A stretch of 35,935 nucleotides of DNA from Chara braunii (taxonomy: Eukaryota > Streptophyta > Charophyceae > Charales > Characeae): positions 873,170-909,104 of the forward strand of contig BFEA01000098.1 in assembly GCA_003427395.1 (NCBI GenBank). Direction: 5' to 3'. The notes under the pieces were generated by a model. The model was not told where the DNA came from, made no database searches, and saw only the letters and a list, made by a program, of their open reading frames with translations. Position numbers and translations under genes: made by a program. This document shows positions 28,633 through 35,935 of the stretch, in pieces; the first letter of the stretch is position 1; each line of letters opens with the position of its first letter.

Positions 28633-29799
28633 TGTTGCATACTAGTGAATACTTCAACAAGTATGGGCAGAACCAAAGATCAACCAATATAGGATGAGCA
28701 TGTATGCAGTGGAAGTCTGAGAAATGGACTGACTCACATAAACTGGACTCATCCAGATATCACTCAATACACAAGCAATCGGAGATGGTGGGGTCTGAAG
28801 CCAATCATAGACGATGCTTCGGGCCCCGTACAACCATACGGACTTGAAAGGTGGGAGGTATAGGCAGCGCCAGATGTCACCGAGATAGAATCCAGAAGGT
28901 CACCGATATAATGGTCCACAATGTCACTGAACAAAGATCAGAATGTCGTGGACAATAAGTCACCAATGTCGAAGGTACAAGTGTAACCGGTGTCCAATCT
29001 GTGATGTCGCCGAGTATCAATCCCAACTATCTCCAAGTCTCGAATCCGGTAAGTATCGCAGCCTCTTACCACCGAAGTCCAAACACTGATCTCTGTCCAA
29101 CTTGTATCAAAGTCTCCAATCTGAAGAAGAAGAAGAAGAAGAATAAGTCTGAAGAAGAAGAAGAAGAAGAAGAAGAAGAAGAAGAAGAAGAAGAAGAAGA
29201 AGAAGAAGAAGAAGAAGAAGAGGGAGAAGAAGAGGAGAGTTGGGAAGATGGCGAGTAGCCTCACACCTAACCTGCAGTTGGCAAGCTTGCGAAGCAGAAG
29301 AAGAAGAAGAGAGTTGGGAAGATGGCGAGTAGCCTCACACCTAACCTGCAGTTGGCAAGCTGGCACCTTGGCTGTGGCGGGAGGCCTACGGCAAGTCGCT
29401 GGAGCTATGGCGCCCCGCTGTCTACCAGGTAAGTCCTCCTCGCTCCTCCTCGCTCCTCCTCGCTCCTCCTAGGCGGCAGTGCGCTAAGCTTAGCGCTGCA
29501 GCCCTTAGCGCTGTGCTGAACCCGAAATAGCGCAGCGCTAACGCTGGCTGCTGCTGCTTTTCCCAACCTGTGAGAATGGCCGCTGGACCGGCCTAAGTAC
29601 CGTCCGGCGGCCGGTCGGCCTCGATGCTGGCCTCCTGCGCCGTGGGATGAACCGTGGAAATGACCGTTCAGCTCAGACCGGCGGGCGGCAGCCTCAAGAG
29701 CGCCGCCAGGCCCAAACGGTCATGTGGTTTGGGCCAACCCTGGTCTGCTCGGCGCTGCGGTGCCAACCGGTGGCCTAACAGGGCCTACCGGGAGAAAAA
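28633..29799 (-). repeat. Element 2 5' LTR, truncated at outer end
   Basis: Matches 19500-20538 and then stops inside GGGAGAAAAAG. The last ~90 bases that the 3' LTR carries up to GTAACACA are missing and unrelated gag-like sequence follows. In the element's own orientation the missing part is the very start of U3. It also holds an extra ~74-bp duplication (29237-29363, containing GAGTTGGGAAGATGGCGAGT twice), a different AAG array (29121-29222) and a CGCTCCTCCT mini-array (about 29436-29470). Confidence 0.93.
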
Positions 29800-30242
29800 G
29801 GAGGAGGTGGTAGAGAGCAGCCATATTGCGGAGTTAAGAGTCCAGCAGGTTGAGGACTTGGACTGGGTGGAGAAATTTGAGTACCGGACAGAGCTTCCGG
29901 AAGAAATTGATGAAGAGAGGGATTGTTTTGGTAGCGAAGTTGGCAGCAACAAAGCATCAAGAGCAAAGGAAGTTGCTGATTGAGGAGAAAAAGGGTTAAC
30001 TCAATCAAAGGTTGCTGGCTGCACGAAGGAAAGAATTTGAGGAGAAGAAAAAACTGAAGGAGGAAGGGGAGAGACTTCAGACGTTGCTGAAAGAGCTGAA
30101 AGGGAAACAAGTGGAAACTGAGGAACACTGGGACCTTCTGACTGACACTTTGTTGCACACCACCCAGGAACTCTCTGCACTCCAACGAGCCGTTGGAGAG
30201 GCCCCAAGAGCAGTTCAAAGGTATCTGGAACAACTACCTTAG
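29800..30242 (+). pseudogene. Coiled-coil gag-like N-terminal sequence
   Basis: Immediately after the truncated LTR a plus-strand frame reads acidic sequence (EEVVESSHIAELRVQQVEDL and on to a stop near 29981). A second frame from 30012 encodes 76 residues of Lys/Glu/Leu-rich coiled coil (EFEEKKKLKEEGERLQTLL, ending YLEQLP). Such coiled coils precede the capsid in gag of elements 1 and 3. It is probably the start of the gag belonging to element 3 or a cousin; its true start is missing. Confidence 0.55.
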
Positions 30243-30479
30243 TGCATCATCCAGCCAAGTGAATCATAGGGTCCTACAATATGCACGCCAATTAGACGAT
30301 ATATTCACTTAAAAACTAACTAACACCATCGCTGAAGTTAAGATATGTGGAGGTGGCGGGGGTGGAGATGGTGGTGATGATGGGGATGAAGACAAGAAAG
30401 GACAGGGTCCCAGAAAGGATGATGGAGGAAGGAAGGAGATAAGTCTGAGAGAGGGGAACGAAAGGAGAAGATGAAGGTA

Positions 30480-31225
30480 AAACTCCCTTGAACATACACT
30501 GGGAAGAAGGAGGAGATCATTTTTCATTGGGAGGCAGCGATGGACACGTACCTGTACGCGGAGTTGATTCCATATTGGGACCTCGTACTGATGGCACGTT
30601 CGTGCCTTGGGGGAGATGCGGCAAGCTTTGCTATTTCAATAGTGAAGGACGTCGGATGCACCTCGATGGTGCAATACTCACAACATACTAGGATTGAGGA
30701 CTTCTTCAAGGCCTTGAAGGACCACTTCGAGGATAAAAACTTAGCTCGTCGTACCGATTCCCTCATCCTTAACATTAGCGACCGCAAGTGGAAAAGGCCA
30801 CTATCGACAAGCTGCTGCAATGTCCGGAACACGGACTTACCCTCACTCAAATCCTGAACAATTTCGCTAGAGCGCTTCCCGAACCCTTTAAGACCCAGTT
30901 ATATCCCCATACTAAAAAGGAGGGGATGCCTTATGAAAAGTTTAGTAAGATAGTTGTAGACCATGTCGTGTTCCTGCAAGAGTCAAGCTATTACCATTAT
31001 TGGAAGGATTTGCAGGCCGGTACGAGATGGAAGAATAGGGCTAAATCTGATAGCATAGAGGGGAAGGACAATCTGTTGGTCACCTTCGAAGAAGGAGGTG
31101 TAGAGTCCTTACCCTATGACCAGATAAACTATGGTCTAGATGAGGATAACAACAGCCAAGTAGCCCGAGGAGGGGACTATGTGGCAGTTCCAGACCGCGG
31201 GGGAGGGCGACAAGGTAGAGGTAAT
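30480..31225 (+). pseudogene. Element 3 gag, capsid region
   Basis: Homologous to element 1 gag. The first frame has DTYLYAELIPYW and IEDFFKALKDHFEDKNLARR; after one frame change near 30785 it continues [59 protein letters not shown] and a Gly/Arg-rich end at about 31200-31225. The frame then runs into inverted sequence, so the zinc knuckle is on the opposite strand downstream. Confidence 0.85.
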
Positions 31226-31530
31226 GGTCTACATTCTTTATGGTTATCGCATTTAGTCCCTGAAAGTCTATACACATGCGCAGATCGCCTTCTTTCTGTT
31301 GTACAAACAAGACCAGTGCACCATATGGCGAAGAACTTGGCTAAATCCACCTGTTATCTATCAACCCATCCAAACTATTTGCGCAACTCATCGAACTCTT
31401 TGGGAGACATTTGATAGATTGGGCCATTGAGAATCCGACTACCGGGTTCTATGTCTATCCGGTGCTTGGACTCCCTCTCCACTACTCCACTTGGGGCCTC
31501 TCCCACGTCAAGGAACTTGTCTTACAAACT
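31226..31530 (-). pseudogene. Element 3 RT N-terminal part (inverted)
   Basis: The minus-strand frames read EAPSGVVERESKHRIDIEPG, PIYQMSPKEFDELRK and, after a frame change, [20 protein letters not shown]. These match the first third of the element 1 RT. The continuation is on the plus strand from 32676. Confidence 0.88.
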
Positions 31531-31689
31531 TTGCACGCTAGGTGGTATAGGCACTTCTTGCTTTTTCCCTTTGCTGACCGATCTTACAAATGCAATGAAC
31601 ACTTGTTCGACGTGGTCATTCTTGACGACGTGCCTTGCGAACGGGGGGGCACTTATACAACAAAGGGACAAATTACTCTCCATGGCAGA

Positions 31690-32247
31690 CGCATGATATA
31701 AACGCAACTTTTTTTTCCCTCCTGTGGGACTGGGCAGGCAGCACTCATGCTCGCCCATCTTGATATCAGCATACGCAGTGTTGCCCCAGTCTGTTCCTAA
31801 TATCATGTCAAAAGGAAGGCTATCGCCCACTAAGAGTGTCAGGGAGTGCAGAACTTTCTCTACTTTGCCCCGTGCCTCCAACCGGAAATATGCCTTAACC
31901 CCTTCAACGTACTCGCATACTATCATCTCTCTATTATCGGCCAATTTACTACTGATCGGATCATCGAGCCTTTTCATCTTCATTCCCAAATGCATCTTTT
32001 TCAACCCTCTTCTACTAATATAACTGCTCGTCAACCCACTGTCTACTAATGCGCCTATCCTTTCTCTACACACTTCTAAATCTGTTATTATTAGCTGCCC
32101 CTTCGACTTCTTCTTCATTTCAGCCCAAGCGCAACAACGAGTGATCAGTTCATCACCAATGCTTGTGAGGGAACCACCTAGAGAGGTCCTAGCACAAGCG
32201 ACCTCTAGACCACTAGCTAGGTGGGGCCCTACAACAGTCTCTGCCAT
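31690..32247 (-). pseudogene. Element 3 aspartic protease (inverted)
   Basis: Within a 241-codon minus-strand frame (32247-31522), IGALVDSGLTSSYIS gives the active-site Asp-Ser-Gly, with Leu where Ala is usual. KLADNREM, VEGVKAYFRLE and PFDMILGTDWG follow the retropepsin pattern and align with the element 1 protease. The 5' side (about 32430-32340) holds a degenerate knuckle, CFKWGEPDHIVPFC, in which the second Cys is Trp. Confidence 0.88.
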
Positions 32248-32675
32248 CGGGATCTTTGGATAGGAGGGTACCTCTTCAGCGCGCGCTTCTGTCTTCTTGT
32301 CTAAGTCCGAAGTCCCTGTAGAGGCAACTGCGACCTCTACTGGTTGTTACCTTTTGGGCATATGTATTCTGGACAGAAGGGAACTATGTGGTCGGGTTCA
32401 CCCCACTTAAAACATTGGTGGGCCTTACGACAATTTTCTCAAACATCCTCATCTAGACCCATCTCTTGCCAAGGTTTGTTTGCAACTATTCCTGGGTATG
32501 CTGGGTACGAGCACCAATTTCTACCTCTACCTCTACTTCCTATGAAGAGGTTCTCCTATGAAGGGAGAACCTCTTCCACCTTGCGAGGGACCATAACCCC
32601 TACCTCCCGCGTAGTAGCTACCCTTGCCACTACCCCTTTGGGCAGTGGGCCTCGACCTCCACCTTGTCCTCGACC

Positions 32676-33530
32676 TTCTAGATAGAGTGCAGGGTTGCAA
32701 GTTTTTCTTCAAGATAAATTTTAAATCGGGTTGCCATCAGATCGAGGTGTTGTCTGAGGATCAGCAGAAAACGGCCCTCCGAACTCAATATGGCCACTAC
32801 GAGTTTGTGGTCATGACGTTTGGGTCGACTAACGCCTCTGCTACTTTCCAACGTCATATGAATGATCTCTTCGACGATTGGTTAGACAAATTTGTCATTA
32901 TATGTTAAGATGATATCTTGATTTTCAGCAAGTCGCAAGAAGAACACGAACAACACTTACATTTCATACTAAGTAAGTTGTGCGAAGCCAAGCTTAAGTT
33001 CAACCTGAAGAAGTGTGAATGGGTTAAGCGTCCGGTGTTGTACTTGGGACATGTGTTAGACAAATACGGAATTAAACTGGAGGACGCTAAAATAGCAGCA
33101 ATCAGGGATTGGCCGACACCACAGACTTTGATGGAACTACAATCGTTCCTTGGTTTGGCCAACTATTACTGCAAGTTCTTACGAAACTTTACTGTAATAG
33201 CTGGTCCGTTGTGTAGGCTGTTGAGGAAAGAGAGTCTGGAAATGGGATAAAGACTGTAGTTCAGCCTTTAAGCGTCTAAAGAAGTGCTTGATAGAGTACC
33301 CGTCGTTTATCGTTACCACTGACGCTAGTTAATACGGTATAGGTGTTGTACTCCAACAAAATGATGGAAATAGGTACAGACCTGTTGAGTTCATGTCCTG
33401 TAGACTACCTACTGAGAAGGGTGCCGCTTCTTTGTATGAGAGAGAGTTGTTTGCTCTTAGAGAAGCCTTGAACCATTGACGACACTACCTCCTAGGTCGA
33501 CATTTCAAAGTGTATTCAGACCATGAGACA
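32676..33530 (+). pseudogene. Element 3 RT palm/thumb and RNase H
   Basis: From LLDRVQGCKFFFKINFKSGCH the sequence follows element 1 RT. The first catalytic Asp position reads Asn (KIN). The YxDD box reads Cys-stop-Asp-Asp, with TAA at 32906-32908. It continues DDILIFSKSQEEH, LYLGHVLDKYGIK and FLGLANYYCKFLRN, then after a frame change near 33240 into RNase H (TTDAS, stop, YGIGVVL; YERELFALREAL; HFKVYSDHET). A piece before the RNase H Asp is missing relative to element 1. It cannot encode an active enzyme. Confidence 0.9.
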
Positions 33531-34512
33531 CAGATGCAAACAACACCACACAAAGTTCTGAGTTATAGAGTGACCCAGGGACTGCTGTTTGAGAAGACAA
33601 AAGTGCACCACAGATTGTGCATCCAGAACAGTGAAGAGATTCACAGTCTAATCCTAGGGGAATGCCACGATACCGAGCGACATTTTGGCTGGAGAAGACG
33701 TATGCTAGCCTCCTACATTCCTACACGCGGACGGGAATGAAACAGCACTGTATAGCTTATGTACAAAGCTGCAAAGTTTGTCATCGGAACAAGAGTTTCA
33801 CGCAGCCTCCCCTTGGTTTACCACTGACTATACCGTCAGAGGTCCCAGAGACTCCGTGTCTATAGACTTCATGGACACTAAGGTAAAGAGTAGAAACGGA
33901 AAGAGCCAAGTTAGGGTGATAGTGGACAGATTTAGCAAGTTTGCTGTTTTTGTACTACTCCCTGCGGAAGCTAGAACGGACCTAGTGATTCGGGAATTTT
34001 TCAATCATTGGGTAAAGGACTAAGGGCATCCGTTGACTATCGTGAGCGATAGGGATACAAGGTTCACAGGTGATCACTGGCAACATCTTATGAGTGTGCA
34101 TGGGTCCAAACTGACTATGTCTTCAGGTAGACACCCTGAAACATATCGACAGACCGAGCAGATGAACAAAGTGCTGCAACAAGTGTTGCACATGTACATC
34201 CAACCAGATCAAATAGACTGGGATGAACATCTAGCTAAGGTCGCTAGTGCCTTAACAATTCTGTGCATTTGGCTACAGCATGCATGCCCATGGAACTACA
34301 TTTAGGTTGGCGCCCACGTAGGCCCATCGATTGTCTTAACTCTGATCAAGTGCAAAGACTTCCACCAGGGCCTAGAAAGTTTGCTGTGCAATATCAGAAA
34401 GAGTTAAAGAAGGCGAGAGAGAACATCAGAAAGGCACATCATCAGATGATAGAACAAGCAAATAAACACCACAGACCTTCGCACTTCGCTGTAGGGGATT
34501 TGGTCTGGGTAA
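33531..34512 (+). pseudogene. Element 3 integrase
   Basis: RNase H passes directly into the integrase zinc-binding region with a deletion at 33531. The frames read LGECHDTERHFGWRR (both His), YVQSCKVCHRNK (both Cys), FMDTKVKS (Asp), IVSDRDTRFTGDHW (Asp) and YRQTEQMNKVLQQ (Glu), so the HHCC and D,D,E residues can all be seen across frames. Frame changes occur near 33690 and 33840, and a stop interrupts near 34022. It continues to VGDLVWVKSK and ends at a stop at 34521-34523. Confidence 0.88.
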
Positions 34513-34972
34513 AGTCAAAATAGTTTCTCCCAGAAAAGAATATCTCGCAGAAGGTATTGCCTTCGTATAGGGGACTGTGGCAGATTCTCGACGTGATTGG
34601 TGATGTGGATGGTCCTTCCTACGTGGTTGAGATTCCTCCGCATTTACACACTTATCCGGTGTTTCATGCCACTAAGTTGCCCCCTTGAGTTAGCAATGAG
34701 CTATTTCCATCTCGAAGATCTATGATTCCCCCTGATATGGATGGCAAATATGACGCATCGTTGCAGAGGATGTTTATATATCTGCAAGCACCGGTAGGCC
34801 CCAGCGACAATACAAAGTTAGATTCGCTTATCAAGAGCCTTCGGAAGATCGCTGGTTTACTAGAGAATAGCTAGTCGAAACAGCACCACACATAGTGTCT
34901 TACTATGAGAGAGCTAGGAGAGGAATAAAGATTGTAACTTTCTCGGAGGACCTCCAAATTAGGCCGGCCAGA
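34513..34972 (+). pseudogene. Element 3 integrase tail with chromodomain-like end
   Basis: Scattered over frames with several stops: PPHLHTYPVFHAT, SRRSMIPPDMDGK, QRQYKVRFAYQEPSEDRWFT and a final SEDLQIRP region. It corresponds to the element 1 C-terminus (EPEDDRWFTRTELL), including the closing GGACCTC near 34950. The stretch at 34540-34600 keeps about 17 codons that element 1 has lost. Confidence 0.8.
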
Positions 34973-35700
34973 GTCAAAGGAATTCCACGATGCAGACCCC
35001 AAATTCGAATTTCAGGGTCAAGGTCTCGGGCCAAGGGAGGCCAAGTCGACCAGTTCAGAAAGGTCACAGTCGGATACCTTAGGAGTCAAGTCCAACCGGC
35101 ACCCGGTGAACAGTCACATCCCAGAGGTAAAGGTTGCGTGCTATAAGCAAAAGTCACGTCTCATATTGAAAAGCCATATCCCACAGGCCAAGGACACTTC
35201 TCCAGGCAAAAGTCTTGTCGCAGAGGTAGGAGTCACATCCCACTGTCAAAAGTCATGTTCCACAGGTGAAAAGTCGTGACTCACAGACCGAAGCAGCAGC
35301 ACCCCAATGAAAATTTGGGAAAGTACCAGGCCTTGACATTGTCAAGCAAGCAGGCCGTGGGCATGTGGTACCAGGTCCACGTCAAGCCAAAGGAGCAAGA
35401 GGCTGGGACGAGTGGAGGTCAGTCCAAGTCAATACAAAGACTGGCCAGCCACATTTCAGGAGAGAATGCTCATTCGCGAGAACCGTGGAAGTGCTGCTGA
35501 AGCTCTTGTGCGCTATCTCCGGGTAGCATGTGCGCGAGAACCCTGCTGGGCAGCGCTGCACTGAGAGGAAAGGCGGCCATAGCCGCATAAGTTAGTAGTA
35601 GGTATAGAGCTGAGTAGCAGTGGATGTATTCAGAGTCAAGATTCTGAAGTGTATATATATATCGTCAATCGTCACAATATATATATATTGTCACATCACT
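34973..35700 (+). repeat. Element 3 3' LTR, partial (right end not identified)
   Basis: GGCCGGCCAGAG at 34961-34972 corresponds to the polypurine tract of element 1, and TCAAAGG follows where element 1 has TGAAACGG. Parts of the R-U5 region (GGAAGTGCTGC, CTTGTGC, GGCGGCCATAGCCGC, near 35485-35595) resemble the element 1 LTR. The 20-bp tandem array (35114-35293) would lie in U3. The right boundary is inferred only. Confidence 0.6.
35114..35293 (+). repeat. Nine degenerate 20-bp tandem units in element 3 U3
   Basis: Units approximate TCACATCCCACAGGTAAAAG and start about every 20 bases (individual lengths 19-21): 35114, 35134, 35154, 35174 and on to about 35274. More diverged copies may precede them (TCACAG, TCAAGTCC). 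Such arrays are typical LTR enhancer repeats. Confidence 0.85.
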
Positions 35701-35935
35701 ACAAACTAAAAGAGCGCACTTTGCGGAACAAAGAATAAAAGCAAAAAACGGGCACAGTGATAACATGCAAAAATAAAAATAAAAATAAAAACAAAAAGAA
35801 AATATAAGGGCAGATTGAAACCATTAAATTTCTCATTCTTCTTTGAACTCCACCTCCACTGTGCCTCTCACGTGCAAGGCTCGCCACGTTGATGAAGTTG
35901 AGCACGAGCTGCCCCCATCCCCGTATGCCATAACA
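35655..35935. other. AT-rich end of window
   Basis: Contains alternating TA runs and a 16-bp palindrome CAATATATATATATTG (about 35676-35691), followed by A-rich sequence with AAAAATAAAAATA repeats (35768-35800). No gene recognised. Confidence 0.6.

Larger units (their letters stand above)
19500..29799 (-). mobile_element. Element 2: internally deleted Ty3/gypsy retrotransposon
   Basis: A minus-strand element of about 10.3 kb, including a ~3.36-kb foreign insert. In its own order it has truncated 5' LTR (28633-29799), PBS (28617-28628), leader, gag, split protease, fused RT-start/integrase-end, polypurine tract (20630-20640) and 3' LTR (19500-20629). Its LTR and proteins differ clearly from element 1, so it is a separate family. 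The RT palm, RNase H and most of integrase are gone, making it non-autonomous. The outer ~90 bases of its 5' LTR are missing, so no target duplication can be checked. Confidence 0.92.
31226..32675 (-). other. Inverted internal segment of element 3
   Basis: All recognisable coding in this 1450-base block is on the minus strand while both flanks code on the plus strand. Read on the minus strand it has, in order, the Gly/Arg-rich gag end, a degenerate zinc knuckle, protease and RT N-terminus, exactly the piece missing between plus-strand gag and RT. It is bounded by GGTC (31226-31229) and GACC (32672-32675). Confidence 0.9.
29800..35935 (+). mobile_element. Element 3: rearranged Ty3/gypsy relic, related to element 1
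   Basis: Plus-strand order is coiled coil, gag capsid, an inverted block (31226-32675), RT, RNase H, integrase, chromodomain-like end, and a 3' LTR that begins near 34973 and is not closed inside the window. Proteins match element 1 region by region but are clearly diverged. Stops, frameshifts and small deletions are frequent, and the catalytic YxDD motif of RT is interrupted. No 5' LTR or PBS is present because the left side abuts element 2. The right limit given is the window end, not a proven border. Confidence 0.88.

Noticed and set aside
29001-29258. Acidic poly-Glu protein
   Set aside because: It is the GAA microsatellite of the element 2 LTR read in frame.

Overview
This window is eukaryotic and plant-lineage. 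The evidence is an interstitial TTTAGGG array (2433-2453), two LTR retrotransposons whose primer binding sites match the plant initiator-Met tRNA 3' end (TGGTATCAGAGC type), long GA/CT microsatellites, tRNA-derived SINE-like heads, and splice-like signals around one candidate host gene. The Ty3/gypsy proteins look like the large chromodomain-type elements of streptophyte algae, so a Chara-like charophyte is my best guess; that placement is from recognition and is unverified. Nothing here is prokaryotic: no operons, ribosome binding sites or CRISPR. Almost everything is repeat-derived.

Layout. 1-4717: GA repeat, tRNA-like heads, two short tandem duplications with the same 184-bp offset, a telomere-type repeat, no recognised gene. 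4718-13853: element 1, a full-length minus-strand Ty3/gypsy element with two ~967-bp LTRs, near-matching 5-bp target duplications, an iMet PBS, gag, protease, RT/RNase H, integrase and a chromodomain-like tail. It is broken by frameshifts, stops, a 47-bp duplication and a 200-bp foldback MITE. 13854-17539: degraded SINE-like and simple sequence plus a candidate host gene on the minus strand (about 15133-16480). 17540-18438: a detached gag/protease fragment of the element 2 family, next to a LINE-like tail (18440-18875) and a GC-rich foldback region.

19500-about 29799: element 2, minus-strand Ty3/gypsy of another family. It has a complete 1130-bp 3' LTR, a 5' LTR cut off at its outer end, a PBS one base off the iMet complement, gag with an intact zinc knuckle, and a protease split by a ~3.36-kb poly(A)-tailed insertion. 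Most of pol has been deleted so that the start of RT is fused to the end of the integrase core. It would need proteins supplied in trans. About 29800-35935: element 3, a plus-strand relative of element 1, abutting element 2 head to head. Its gag-C/protease/RT-start segment (31226-32675) is inverted in place between a GGTC and a GACC. Its 3' LTR carries nine tandem 20-bp units and runs towards the window end.

I found no convincing new biological system. The most informative signals are structural: the near-seamless intra-element inversion, helically phased TTGACC repeats in the element 1 leader, LTR tandem arrays and hairpins, and the chimeric deleted element 2. Sequence gaps (Ns) lie at 12680-12704 and 23975-24476, with single or double Ns at about 22160, 22182, 22228 and 24642-24643.
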